The notes: generated from the sequence alone by a model not told the origin. A DNA stretch of 64,000 bases from Quercus robur (GCF_932294415.1 NC_065535.1:94628862-94692861); one strand, 5' to 3'. Shown: positions 35,477 to 47,931, numbered from the stretch's first letter. Numbers and translations: made by a program.

Positions 35477-36201
35477 GGGTGTGTTTGTTTTGGGTGAAAA
35501 TCACTTCCGGAAATACTTTTCCGGAAATGCGGGTGTTTGGTTGGTCCGGAAAATAGAATTTTCCAGAAATTGATTTCTGTTGATAAAAAAAAAAAAGGCT
35601 TTGATTATGGAAATGAATTTTCGTTCCTTTTTCACTTCAAATGAATTCCAGAGAGAGAGAGAGAGAGAGAGAGCGAGCACGCGAGAGGAAGGCGAGCTCC
35701 AGTCCAGTCCGACGATCGCCAGCGAACCTTGAGCTCCAGTCCGCGCCAATCGCACGCACCAGTCGATCTCGCGAGCTCCAGTTCGACGACCGCGCCGTCG
35801 ATCACGATCCGAGATCGCGATCTCGAGAAGCACCGCGCCGATCGTGATCTCGCGAAACGTCGATCGACGCGGTGCTTCGCGAGATCGCGCCATCGATTGC
35901 GATCTCGCCTTCACGCCGATCGCGAAGCACCGCGCCGTCGAACCCAGTCGATCGCGATCTCGCCCCTCGTCGAACTAGCCAGTAGAGCATCAATCGTTGA
36001 TGATTTTTTTTTTTTCTGGGTTTTGTCATTGTTTTTCTAGGTTTGTCTTTTCCTTCTTCTTTTCCAAACACCAGAAAATATTTTTCGGAAAATTTTTTGA
36101 AATGCAACCAAACATATGAAAACATTTTCCTTTCCGGAAAATAGCATTTCCAGAAAATGGAATATTTTCCGAAAATGCTTTTACACGAACCAAACACAAC
36201 C
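35477..36201. mobile_element. Foldback DNA transposon (hAT-like) with a CpG-rich core
   Basis: The ends GGGTGTGTTTG and CAAACACAACC are inverted repeats, and the next about 100 bp on each side share repeated TTTCCGGAAA motifs in opposite orientation. The core (about 35680-35985) is extremely CpG-rich, with repeated CGATCGCGATCTCGCG-like palindromes and GCGAGCTCCAGT. An (AG)n tract lies at 35650-35672. Flanks AAGGTGTA and GTAGTGTA share the last five bases, compatible with an eroded 8-bp duplication. Open frames in the core are low-complexity products of the repeats. Confidence 0.6.
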
Positions 36202-37413
36202 GTAGTGTATACACAAATCACAACTAATACAAAACTTTGGGGAAGCCCAGAATTCTTTTTCGAAGTGATAATTTTTTATTCATCAACATGTCAGAATAAT
36301 ATAATCGGGCTTTCACTTTTTTTTTTCTTTTTCTTTTTTTTTAAAAAAAATTGGTAAACGATTCCAAAGTTGCAGGCTCCATTATATTCGTATGGATATA
36401 TAAAATTTGTTTTTTCTTGGGGCTGGAGGAATAAAGTAATATACTATACGGTTTAAAAAAAAAGGTATTATACTATACGAAAGATTATCACTTCTCTCAA
36501 GTTAAGTCATTCTTAAATCTAGATGAGCTTGAAAAGTTTTAGTTTGTGGTACTAGGATTCGGGTATTCTTAATTAAAGCTGGATGGCACTGGCATGTATA
36601 TACTATATACAGTTTCGTAATTATATTTTATTTTTTGGCTCAATGCTTACTTGAAGTATCTAAACAACACAAAATCTTTAAATATTGCTGATATATAACA
36701 GGTGTATGTATTAATGTATGATACATAAACCTTCTTCCCCTGCCAAATCCAACCCGGTAAGCCAAATATTAGTGTTTCCCTCAGTTTTGTTAATCATAAT
36801 TCCATATAAAACGAGATTAAACTGTACGTTTAAGATTTCATTTGATCTCTATTTAATGCTTGGATAGGACTCTAATTTGGTTTGTCGGTGTCACTACCCC
36901 TTTTACACTCTCTACCTAAAATAATATATTTTTTCTTCGAATAGACAAGAAAATCGAGAAAAATCAAATTTGAGTCGGAAAAACAACTGGTTATAATAGT
37001 CAAATTAAGCCAAATCTAGAAGTTTTATAGCAAAATGCAATATCTAGCCAAGTTTGACCCATAAATTCGATGGTCCTATCAAAGTGAATGTTGGTCTGAG
37101 TGTAGATATTTCAATTTCCTTTAAAAAGAGTGTTCATTCGTGAATATCAAATGTAAATCGCCAGAGAGATATCACAAAAAAATTACGAAAATTTTCACAA
37201 CTTGCAACTCGCTTTTTTACACAAGTGTTGGAGAGTTTAACCAAATTGGTTAGATAATATTTTAACGGGAGGGGAAGTTCAAATTATAAATATCTCCATT
37301 AATTAGAAACATCAAAATGTTTTTTTTTTTTTTTTTTTTTTTTGGTTTGAGAAGAAGATACTTGCATTTAAAGAAAAAACTTAAAATTGGACAAAATCAG
37401 CTACTAAAGATTA
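36202..37413. other. AT-rich intergenic sequence
   Basis: Poly-T/poly-A tracts at about 36319-36350 and 37320-37342; no gene, RNA or clear element recognised. Confidence 0.5.
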
Positions 37414-37662
37414 TTATTATTATTTTTTTTTTTAGAAATCAGTCTGTGAGACAGACCGATGCTTTTATTAAAACATAAGAAAACTATGAACATCAAATAG
37501 AACAAGGGGGATAATGTCCCCAGGTAAGTCTTCAACCCAAACCTGAAGTTCTAGCCCAACCCAAGATTTCTTTACCAAAGCATTGGCAACCTTATTACAA
37601 TTTCGTTTCGCATGGCAGTAGTGATCCAGGCAATCAATGGTGGACTATCGAGCCCTTTAGTG
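37414..37662 (-). mobile_element. LINE (L1-type) 3' end, 5'-truncated
   Basis: On the minus strand this encodes the end of a plant LINE RNase H domain (HAKRNCNKVANALVKKSW, then VWVEDLPGDIIPLVLFDV), a short 3' UTR and a poly-A tail. It is flanked by a 9-bp target duplication TAAAGATTA (37405-37413 and 37663-37671). Such short 3' ends are typical of aborted LINE insertions. Confidence 0.8.
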
Positions 37663-39267
37663 TAAAGATTAATTTGTCAAATATATAAGAATCGAAACTC
37701 AAACAAAACAATAATTGCATAAACCCACAAAGTTTAGAGAAATAATATAAACCCAAATCAGCGTTAATCATATGTAAAGAGAGAACCTGAAGATAGTGGA
37801 TGGTTCCGCTGATTTAGAATGGCAGAAAAGAAGCGCCGTTGAGTCGTACGGGAAGAGTTGAAGCGCCGCCGAGTTGGATTGGATATAAGTGCACTGCCAA
37901 TTTGAGGATGGATTGGAAGAGACGAAATTAGAGAGCAATGTCAACGAGTTGGATTGGATGAGAAGAAGCGCCGCTGGTTTGAGGTTGTGGGTGTGCGGTT
38001 GTTTTGTTCTTGTATGGTTTTAGCTGTGATTTGAGGGTTTTGTTTAGAAAGGCAAACTGAAACAAAGCAAAGGTAGAGAAGCAAACGTGAGAGGAGAAAA
38101 GTTTGATAAATGTTTTAATTTTTGGTTTATATATAAAACTTGTTTAGCCGGTAACCAAAACGCATTGAAATTACATCAACGATCAAGATTAAAATAATAC
38201 TAAATGAAGGGTTCAAATTTAGGGGATACCATACCCCCTCTTTTTTTGAGGGGATACGGTAGAATGACCACTAAACAAAACCCAATACTCACAGACCTTT
38301 CAAAAAAAGCTTCCCGCCTTCTCAAAAAAAAAAAAAAAAAAAAAAGAAAGAAAGAAAGAAGAAAGAAGAAGCTCTCAACCTCACGTCAGCGTCTAAACAA
38401 AGCTCAATACCCACAAACCTAAATTGAAAAAAACTCTAAATTGAAAAAAACTCTCGCTCTCGATCCATTTCCCTTCTCCATCTCCACTCCACCGGCCACC
38501 ACCGACCCATTCAAACACACAATCACAAACCCAACCCCAACCCCACTATACCCACTTCTCTCCGTGTCTCTCTTCCTAGCCGCAACTCACCACAACCCCT
38601 GCCCTCACTGTCTCGGCAATTTCAGGTTTGTTTCTCTCAACTTCAGGTTTTTGTATTGGTTTTATTTGATTTTTTTATTTGTGGGTTTGTTTCGGTTTCA
38701 TTTGATTTGTTTGTGGGTTTTGTTTGATTTGTTTGTGCATCTTTTTTCATGGTACTTTCAATGATTTGTTTTGGGTTTTTTCATGGCATTGCAAATCATC
38801 CGCCATTCCATTGATTCTCAAACTTTTCTTCCCTTCAACAATTATTCCACTCTTCTAGTGTAGAGAAATTGCCTTCAAGAATTAACAACATTTGGTGGTC
38901 TATCCAGAGGGAAGCTCCTTAATCCATTTGACTTCAGCCATTCTTCAGGTAGGTATATATATTTAGTAAACAGTAATACTTATTAGAGTACACACAAAAA
39001 TAGTAATGCATGCATTCACATCTTTTATTTCTTCTATAGTCTCTCTTCTTACAGATTTTGTTGGACGAAAGTATGTACGGTTTTGTAATTGTAGCATTAT
39101 TTCAGAAAATTGAACCCTATACTGTTGAGCCCTATACGGTTTTGTAATTGTATCAATAGATTCAATACTGTTGATAAAGGGATGGGACCGAATTAAAATT
39201 TTGGGGGCCAAAACTAGGAAAAAGATTAACCACTTAAAAATAAGAAATATATTTCTATCGTTTTGTC

Positions 39268-39298
<31 letters not shown>

Positions 39299-39521
39299 AA
39301 GCATGTAGAGATTAGACTGCAAAAGATCTTAATTAGCCTTTCACATACGATTAGTAATATTTTTGCTTAGTGTTCATATTTTCTATTTGAATTCTAGTGT
39401 TTGTTGCTATAGGGTGTTTGGATTTGTGTTTATAAGATCTCTTATTCATCAAAAGAGTACAGAGGACAGCTACTGTGCAAGTTGCCGCATTTTTGTACTC
39501 AATAAGCACCAAAAGGCAAAA
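37663..39521 (+). other. Upstream and leader region of the DUF247 gene
   Basis: 37800-37990 holds several AAGCGCCG and GAGTTGGATTGGAT repeats of unknown nature. 38441-38625 is a CT/CA-rich, leader-like stretch ending CAATTTCAG|GTTTGTT, which looks like a 5' UTR exon and donor for the DUF247 gene. Poly-A runs lie at about 38327-38345 and 39268-39296. Confidence 0.45.
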
Positions 39522-41100
39522 ATGCTGTTAAAAGATATGGAACGAGCGGTACAGGATATTGTTGAAGAAACCATTATTGATGGGCTGTCAAGTCCATCCA
39601 GTCAAGAAGGAACCATTATTGAAGGGCTGTCAATTGCATCCAGTCAAGAAGGAAGTGAAAGTATAACTGAAGCAAGTGTGCAAGATAGCGAAGGAGAAAC
39701 TCCTACTAATGCAGTGGCCAAAGAGCCTCTTAAATGTTTAATATTCAAGGTTCCTGCACATGTTCGTGAAGTTGACGAAAGAGCTTACAACCCCAAGGTT
39801 GTTTCCATTGGTCCATTTCATCATGATGAACCAGGGTTGAGATTCATGGAAGCTCAAAAGTTGCGGTTTTACAATCGCCTCTTACAGAAAATAAGAGGGC
39901 TTACTGGTGAACAAAGTCTTGAAAATGCCATGAAAGAATTGGAGGGAAAAACCAGAGAATGCTATTTGGAGGATTTTGAGAATATAAATAGTCATGATTT
40001 TGTCAAGATGATGACCCTCGACGGCTGCTTCATTGTAGAGCTCTTGCAGAGTTACCAGGTAATTTTAGGAATGCAGCATCAAGCTATGTTTAGATTTTTT
40101 TTTATTCTTTATTTTGATAATCAGCTATGTTTAGATATGGTTTGTCTGTTTTATTATCTTTTAGAACTCAATAGACCCATGCGAAGTTATACTATATGAA
40201 TTGATTTTTTTTCTTCTCTCTTTTAAGGGAAAAGATATGGAGGAGCCCATTTTTGAAACGCGTTGGATGTTGCCAACAATTGCTCATGATTTGCTTATGC
40301 TTGAGAACCAGCTTCCTATGTTCGTGCTGCAGAAAATATTTGAGCTTACTATCATCGAGCGAGAAGCTACTCTGAACATGCTTGCTCTCCAATTTTTTGA
40401 ACCGTTGAGACCTGGGAAGGACAAATTGAAAACAGATATACTTGAAACAAAAGGCAAGTATCCACATCTTTTGGCTTTGTTTCATTCTACTTTCATTTCT
40501 AGGGATCACAAAAAACAACCCTCACCAGTAAAAGGGGTTAAAGAATGGAAAAAATATGATAAACTTCCTGGCAAGGGTTGGGTACATAATGCCACATCAC
40601 TAAAACATGCTGGTGTTCGTTTCCGCAAAAAATCTGGTAACCCTCTTGGTATGGAGTTTAAAAGTGGAAAGTTGAAGATTCCCACTCTATTCATCGATGA
40701 TAGTACTGGCCCTTTGTTGAGGAACTTGATAGCTTATGAACAGAGCGACAGATATCCAGCTCCATGTTTTTCCTGTCTTGCAATTCTCTTGGATAGCTTA
40801 GTGGACACGATAGAAGATATCGATATTCTTCGTGAGGCTGGGATTATCAAACAAGTGAAGGGTGGCAATGAGGAAGTGGTGAATCTTCTTAATAGTCTCA
40901 GTAAACACCTTGAGTTTGACATAGATGACTGCTGCATAACTGAGAAAATTGAAGCTGTCAATCGTTTTTATCGGTCAAAGTGGTTCAGAGTTCTGTTTAT
41001 CCTTGTTCTCAGCAACATTGGCTACTTAGGTTGGATGATATTAAGCGTTGCCATCATCCAGTTTCTCCGTCAGTTTATCCCTCGTCCAGATTGTAGATAA
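39522..41100 (+). CDS. DUF247 (UPF0481) plant membrane protein
   Basis: Two exons, 39522-40058 and 40228-41100, separated by a 169-bp phase-0 intron (TACCAG|GTAATT, TTTAAG|GGAAAA). The product is about 469 aa. DUF247 hallmarks are present: VPAHVREVDERAYNPKVVSI, GPFHHDEPGLRFMEAQKLRF, MMTLDGCFIVELL, LPTIAHDLLMLENQLPMFVL and, near the C-terminus, one hydrophobic helix (VLFILVLSNIGYLGWMILSV). Near the N-terminus a 16-residue unit (TIIDGLSSPSSQEG / TIIEGLSIASSQEG) is duplicated. DUF247 proteins are large plant families of mostly unknown function; some grass members control self-incompatibility. The start is the first ATG of the frame that extends upstream (AAAATGCTG). No breaks seen. Confidence 0.9.
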
Positions 41101-42437
41101 AGCAGATTTCACAGCTCATAAATCCTCTTCCTCTCCCACCCCATGTCCCTGTACCTCTTGCTGTCCCTCTCTCGCTCCTGCTCCCGCTCCTGCTCCCCTT
41201 TAATTAGTGGAAGCAAAAACATCTTTATAATGATTTGAAAGTTTGGTATAGCCATTTTGTATAGCCATTTGATGATTTGCTTTATAATGATCTGAAAATG
41301 TGTTCTAGACTTCTAGTTCAATTTGTGACACTGTGAGGAATGAATCAATCTATACATTCTGAAATGTGGCCTCTCATGCCTGTAAATCTGTACCGATTTG
41401 CTGATTGTTGACTCAATGATGGGTAGTGTATAGGGACATTATTTTTTTTTAAAGCTTCATACTTTCTTGCATTTTTGCTCAGGTATTCTTAGTGGTTTGA
41501 TGTATCAATTTCATGAAAGATGTCTAACTGTCTAACATTGTTTATGTTTTGAAGCAATTAAAGATGTGACTTGGTCGTCTACTAACCTGTTTCATTATAC
41601 ATTAGCTTAGCTTTGCTAGTTATTCACATGTGCGGTTATGCCACTAACCAAAATCTTAACTGTACAGATCTTAATTCAGTTTCTTTTACATTCTCATTCT
41701 GTTTGCAGGATGAACAGAGTGGCAGTGATGGTTGAAACCAATGGAGCCATTTAGCAGGAACTGTCCTATTGAATTGATTGGAACTTACTGGATTTTGTTG
41801 ATAATAATGCTTGAGTTGTAAACAAGTTTCATGAATATGGTTTTCTTTTAAGATTATGATCAGAATGTAATGAATAAGGTCTCCATATAAACTTCATAAC
41901 TGCCAATGCTGCACAGATAATTCATTCGAAATTTTATATATAGTAGCTTTTAATTTTATTCAAGTCTCCTTTGAAATGATATCTTTTTCTCAGATTTTTA
42001 CAACCGTCATGACAGTATTTATTTATTTTTTTTTCGATTTGCCTTTTTTTTTTTTTAATAACAAAATATTTTTAATCAGACAACTATTTTTAGCAATTCC
42101 AACCCTTGTTGAAAAATATTTAAGCAACATCATGTCTAAATAGTTTTACTAAAATATATGAAAATTTAAGAAGCACGATATTATTTGGGAAAAAATAAAA
42201 AATATAAAGGGGTGTACATTTTTTTAGTTTCTTTTTCCTATGTTTTTTCTTTTTTCTTAAGTTTTTTATGCTTACTAAGACACGACCACTCTCCAATTTC
42301 AACACAAAATTCTATTCCTAATGTTATTAGCAACATTAATTCTTCAAATAATCTAAGAAGAAACATTATCTTAGGTATTCTTCAACAGCCTTTCCCCAAC
42401 TTTGTGATTAGTTATTGGTTTTTGGGCTTGATGCATC
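41101..42437. other. 3' region of the DUF247 gene and AT-rich intergenic DNA
   Basis: 41101-41880 may hold 3' untranslated sequence, including a possible spliced UTR exon near 41709 (TTTGCAG|GATGAAC). Beyond that only AT-rich sequence is seen. Confidence 0.4.
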
Positions 42438-42559
42438 TTAGTTCATGTGTATGGGGTTTATTAATTATGCGTGCAGGCCAAATATTGATTTTTTTTTAGT
42501 ATGGAATAAGTTTATATCCCTTTATGAGTTAGGGTTTAATGTAAATGTCATAAACATAG

Positions 42560-42594
<35 letters not shown>

Positions 42595-42800
42595 CTCTTC
42601 TTTTTTGATAATTGGATAGTTATAAGAGGAGCGGAGGTTTAAACGCCAGATGTTTACATTTGAAACACTAGAAAGTGTCAATTAGTTGAGTTATAAAACT
42701 CAACTAATTGACACTTAGTTCATGTGTATGGAGTTTATTAATTATGCGTGCAGGCCAAATATTAATTTTTTGGTATGGAATGAGTTTATATATTTTTAGA
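42438..42800. repeat. Direct ~85-bp repeats flanking a perfect hairpin
   Basis: GTTCATGTGTATGGGGTTTA, TTAATTATGCGTGCAGGCC and AAATATTGATTTTTT begin at about 42441 and return at about 42718 with few changes. Between them lie a poly-T run (42561-42594) and, at 42673-42716, a perfect palindrome whose arms AAGTGTCAATTAGTTGAGTT and its complement are separated by ATAA. Confidence 0.85.
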
Positions 42801-43114
42801 GAATTGGCAAAATCAAGCTAAAATATTCCAAAAGAGGTTAAGAAGGATTGAGAATGAAAATGCCATTCTACTTGATAAATGGGTTGAAACAAATCTTTTG
42901 GTGGATGAAACAAATCTTTTGGTGGATAGATATAAAGAGGAAAGCATGTCAAGCAAGCACTGTGATCGATGTCACTTCAAAAAATAATTAAATAAATATA
43001 TGAATTACCTTTTAATGACTAGTAACACGTCATCGGTTTGTAAGTTTAATATAGTAAAAATTTTAGTATCTCTACCATCACTCATATAAATTAAGTAGAA
43101 TTGAGAGTCTAGCA

Positions 43115-43310
43115 ATGTACCATTTGGCATATTTGGAGCTTCCCGTACTTGACATTGACAAGTAGCAAAATTTTTCAAGAGTGATGCTAATATGATAATA
43201 TATATACTTTGCCACTTGCCGTATTTGGAGGTTCCAGTGCTTGACAAGTAGCTGCTACTTGTCAAGCATTCGAACCTCCAACTCCAAATATGCAAATCAC
43301 AAATGGCAAC
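43115..43310. repeat. Nested direct and inverted repeats forming a hairpin
   Basis: At about 43206-43279, GGAGGTTCCAGTGCTTGACA then AGTAGC is followed almost immediately by GCTACTTGTCAAGCATTCGA then ACCTCC: a 26-bp stem with about two mismatches and a loop of a few bases, with weaker pairing further out. A related partial copy (CATATTTGGAGCTTCCCG, GACAAGTAGC) lies just upstream at 43127-43165. Confidence 0.65.
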
Positions 43311-43480
43311 GCCTCAACATTTATTTCTACTTGTATCTGTGTGTATATATAAATATTAGATTTGTCTGTTTCTAAAAAAAAAATATTAAATTTGTCTAAT
43401 TAGGTAAAATTTATATGAATTACTTATATGATGACATACATTATTAGTTATTACTGCCTTATAAATAGCAAGATTGTTGA

Positions 43481-43584
43481 CCACTGGGCCTTGTAGCCTA
43501 GTGATACCCAGTTCCACTTGTAACCGTTAGTGTGGGGTTCTATCCCCCGCAATAAACAATTACCCAAAAAAAAAAAAAAAAAAG
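43481..43584 (+). mobile_element. tRNA-derived SINE (family B)
   Basis: A 104-bp element with A-box-like TTGTAGCCTAGTGATACCC, B-box-like GGGGTTCTATCCCC and a poly-A tail. Imperfect 15-bp target duplications flank it: TAGCAAGATTGTTGA (43466-43480) and TAGCAAGATTGCTGA (43585-43599). It is a different family from the SINE at 3509. Confidence 0.85.
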
Positions 43585-44009
43585 TAGCAAGATTGCTGAG
43601 GTTGATAGTCAGTAAAATACTGAGGTGCATTTTTCTTATTTAAGATGAAGTGTTTTTTTACTTCCCCTTTGCTTATGTTGTTGGTCTTAGTTTTTTAAGT
43701 GGAAATTCGTTTCTCACTCATTTTGGTAAGTCAAGTTACTTATGTTTTTGGAGTTTTGGGTGTTAATATATTATAGTCCATATATGATTTTGGATGACTC
43801 CATTTTAGAAATAGACCTTCCATTTAACAAACAAGAACCAAAATGCTTATAAAAATAATTAAAAAAAAGAACCAAAATGTTTGGAGTGTAAATATGTTAT
43901 GGTTCTATATGTTTTTTTTTTTCAAGGCTTTCCATTAGCCTTCTTCTTGCTTATTGGGCATTTTTGTGGAAAGTAGAATCTTAACCTTTGAGCTTAATTT
44001 AGTAGTAAA

Positions 44010-44830
44010 GCTTTTTTGAAATGAAGCTATAACAGAAAAGATATTTGTTTTCCGCATTTAGCAAATTATAATGAATAGTGAATTAAAGTTTGGAATTTAT
44101 AAATCATGAATAGTGAATCATAAAGTTTCATCCTAAAATCTCTAAATTTCAACTTTAACCTTAGAAGAATTTTCAGCTTTAAGGATCCTCTTAAATCTTC
44201 TTAGCGAAATTGTCAAATATTTTTGTAAGCTCAATTAAAAGAGTTTTAACTTTAACCCCACCCTTTTCTTTCTCTCTCGAGTAATTTTTAGGTACTTTCG
44301 GAGCATGGAGAATGGCTCTCTCTCTCTCCAAAAGCAAAACCAAATGGGCATTTAAAGTGTTTTTAACACCTTTTTTTTGGGGGGGTCAAACCCATAAAGT
44401 TGTGGGATCTCATATAATATAATTCAGAGATTGCAATAAAAAAGAAAGGGGGATTGTTTAAAACAACAAAAACTAAGAAAGTAAATCTTATATTGCACGT
44501 ACAATGTAAACTAAGAATTTTCCTATCGATTAAGTGTTTGGCAACGGATAGTTAATAGTGCAACAAAGTTTTGGATCTATAAATCATGAACGATAGAAAA
44601 ACTCATAAAATGCATAATAATAAAAATAAAATATAAATAGTATTTCAAAGCTTAGTTCTAATTTCTTCAATTTTCAACTATAATCTTAAGATTGTTTTCA
44701 ACTTTTAAAGACCCCCTAAAGCACTTTAGTAAAATTTCCAAACATGTGGTAATTTCAATAAATAAATAAAAAGGCTTTAACCCCCCTTTAAACACTTCAT
44801 AAGATTAAGACTTTAATTTCCTTTTTCATC
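44010..44830. repeat. Two copies of a dispersed MITE-like repeat
   Basis: Segments at about 44010-44270 and 44520-44830 share AATAGTG, TTATAAATCATGAA, a TTTCAACTTTAACCTTA-like stretch and TTTAGTAAAATT / TTAGCGAAATTG. Related sequence, in the other orientation, lies at about 62650-63060. Confidence 0.5.
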
Positions 44831-45562
44831 TTTAGATTTGTCTACTTTGTCAGTAGATTAGATAAGATTTGTCAACTTTACATATATCATGTTAGATTTA
44901 GATTAGATTTGCCTTACCTAATTTGGCAAAATTCATAAGTATTACTTATTTGGCTTAAATTAGCATTGGCTTATAAATAACGAGACTGTTGGTGTTGAAA
45001 CTTGAAAGTCTGCATAATACCAAGGTGCATTTCTTGCTTAAGATGAAGTGTTTTTCGCCTTTCGCTCTGTTCATGGGTAGTTTTTTAAAGTGGTAAGTCG
45101 ATTCTTACTCCTCTCGTTTTAACCAACGAAGTTCCTTCTAATTTTGAAGTTTGGGGTGTTAAATATATTTAATCTATATATAATCATTGATAACTCAATT
45201 TAAAAAAAAAAAAAAATACCTCCTATTTAAATAGTTAATAATGTTCTAATTGTATACACGTCCTAGTTTTTCTTTTTCTTCAAAGCTATCCAATATTTTT
45301 CATTGTGCTTATTTGTCAGTGTGGTAGAAAGTATAATTTGTCATTTGGATACTTGAATTTAGATTTGAATTTTAAAATGAAGGATTTGAAATACCTTAAT
45401 TCCAAATTATAAATATTCAAGTATGTCATATGGATTTCTAAAATTCTATAGGTTTAGAAGTTGTTTCAAATTCAAGAATTTTAAAATTTAAAATTCTTGG
45501 AGGATTTGTCAAATCCAAATCCTCAACCCTTTTTAAATTATGCAAACAAAGTATTTGAATTT

Positions 45563-45735
45563 TAGTCATCCAAATCCTGCCATTCAAATACACCATAATG
45601 GTATAGTACATAGACTGCATAAATTTTCATTGCTATATATTTTTCTGGAATTCTGACCAAATCAACCAAATCTTGCCATTCAAACACACCATAATGGTAT
45701 AGTACATAGACTACATAAACAGATCCTACGTTTGG
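45563..45735. repeat. ~50-bp direct repeat
   Basis: CCATTCAAATACACCATAAT then GGTATAGTACATAGACTGCA occurs at about 45578 and again, with two or three changes, at about 45677. Confidence 0.75.
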
Positions 45736-46120
45736 AGAGGTCTACTCTCAACAGTGCTTTGGAAAAGTCACTGTTGCTCCTCCCTGTACAACGGATAACT
45801 GTATCACAGCCAGCAAAAAAGCACATCAACATATTTTATATCCTAATTGCATTTCCAACACCGCTTGCTGTTGCGGCTATATAAGGAACAAATGAAACTA
45901 AGTAGACTTGGAAATGCTACCTTATGAGTTATGTAGTCATGTTGAAATGAATTTCAAGGAATAAAAAACAATTTCAAAAGAAAATTCATATTGAATGAAA
46001 TGAGGCTCATTTATTCATTAAATTGCTCCCATTTATTTAGGTGTTATTTAATTAATGAGGTTCATTTATTAGGAAATCACATTGATGCATTAAAAGCAAA
46101 AAAAAAAAAAAAAAAAAAAC

Positions 46121-46152
<32 letters not shown>

Positions 46153-47493
46153 AGATAGAAATTTTACTCTAGGCTAATCTAAGGGTATGTTTGGTACATT
46201 GAACGAGGATTACAACAGGAATTGTAGTAATTTTTATTATTAAGAATATAATGTATTGTAATGTAATAACTAAATCTATTCATAAGTTTTTTTTTTTTTT
46301 TTAGAGGAAAATCTATTCATAAATTTGGTTCTGAGTTATAAGATTAAAATAAAATTTAAGATTTATTTTAGGAACTATCTTACTCATACAATTATATTTC
46401 CATAAATGGTTATTTTTTAAAATTTGAGACAAATATGTGTTTTTTTTATAATTGTTACATAAATATAGAATTTTTTTTTTTGAAAATATATTAATTTTAG
46501 AAATTATTGCACCTACTAAGAAATAACTAATATAACCATTTTAGAGATGACTAGTTTTTTCTCATTTTGAAGAATAGCTATTGATATAGAATGATTATTC
46601 CTTATAATAAAAACACTACCAAATTAAAGAATAGCTAAATCTTAAAAATAACTAATACATTACTGTGCCTATTACAAAATTATGATGAGATTATTCGGTG
46701 TACTCAATGTACTACTTATTTTTTCTTTTGCATAAAGGTGAATTTTATATGTACGTATCATGTATAAGATTAACATTTGCGTGAAAGGAAGATATAATAT
46801 ACTAGCTAGTATACATAATAATTTAAGTAAATGAGGACAGGAGACCAACCCATTGTCATTAAAAATAATAACAGTACTTAATTTATAGATTTTATTATCA
46901 TCATCATCATTATTATTATAGAAAAGAAGTCAAAAATGATGGGGTAGAGAGAATCATGACATTTGAAGTGCTTATCTCGTTGAGCCCACACCAATGTTCC
47001 AAGTTCCAACTAGTTGAAAAATTACAGTTATGCAAAGGCCACGCAAAGAAAGAAGAAGAATAAAATCGTGGGTCTGAAGGATGAGTGATGACATGGGGCA
47101 TTGGCACCGATAATGGTAGCGGAAAGAATGTTAGGTTGAGAATGATCAAATTCTAAGGCCCATATTTTCCATGAAGTTGTATTTTTTGAGCAAATAGAAG
47201 AGAGAATTGACACATACGTAGTTGCAACTTGCATCAACTATTCTTTATGAAAAAAACATTTGCAACAACTATTTTGAAACAATACCAAAAGGGTAGGAAG
47301 TAAATTAACACGTTAGGTAAACATTAAGAATCAAATTTTCCAAGGACATGTTAAACCAACTAATCCACTTGGCTTGAGCCGACCCACTAGGATTCTAGTG
47401 GTTTCAATGGCAAGGCAAGTAGCAAGCGATGACAGTTCGAATGTTTCAAAACCCCACTCAAACGAGTCGAGTGTCGGTTTCCCCACTCAGAAA
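45736..47493. other. AT-rich intergenic DNA
   Basis: Poly-A followed by (AT)n at about 46101-46146 and several poly-T runs. No gene recognised. A short minus-strand open stretch at 46916-47237 has no recognisable similarity. Confidence 0.5.
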
Positions 47494-47892
47494 CAAGGAT
47501 GTCAATACCGTACCGGAGGCCGTACCGGTTTGGCCACCGGTACGATATATTTCGGATACCGGTCAATACCGGTGTACCGTTTCGGGTTTACCGCTATTTT
47601 TTATATTTATAAATAAATAAATATATATATATATATATATGTATGTATGTGTTTGTGTGTATATATATATATATATATTATAATAAATATAAAAGTTTAC
47701 CATAAAACATTTCCTCAATTCAGAACTAATTATTCATGGTTTTAAACTTTAGTATCAATTAAAAGGGAAAAAAAATAAAAAAAATAAAATTGAAAGCTTA
47801 AAAGTTACCATTGCATACTAAGAAAACAAATAATACTAATAAGTTAATGCAAATAAGTTACCATTCTTTCCTAACAAAAATTCAAAAATTAC

Positions 47893-47931
<39 letters not shown>

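Larger units (their letters stand above)
43345..45345. repeat. Old tandem segmental duplication
   Basis: Copy 1 (about 43345-44000) and copy 2 (about 44830-45345) share, in order: AGATTTGTCT, GCCTTATAAATAGCAAGA / GGCTTATAAATAACGAGA, GAGGTGCAT / AAGGTGCAT, TTAAGATGAAGTGTTTTT, a TTTTTTAAGTGG stretch, GGGGTGTTAA and TGTGGAAAGTAGAAT / TGGTAGAAAGTATAAT. Divergence is high, so it is old. Copy 1 alone contains the SINE at 43481-43584. Confidence 0.6.

Noticed and set aside
35501-36221. Several Arg/Ser/Asp-rich open frames on both strands
   Set aside because: Products of the CGATCGCG-type repeats in the foldback element; low complexity.
38441-38764. 107-aa open frame beginning MKKTLALDPFPFS
   Set aside because: CT/CA-rich composition and a donor-like CAG|GTTTGT suggest a 5' UTR, not a protein.
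47374-47620. Open frames with GYRSIPVYRFG-like sequence
   Set aside because: Run into CCGGTAC repeats of the hAT-like element; no independent support.
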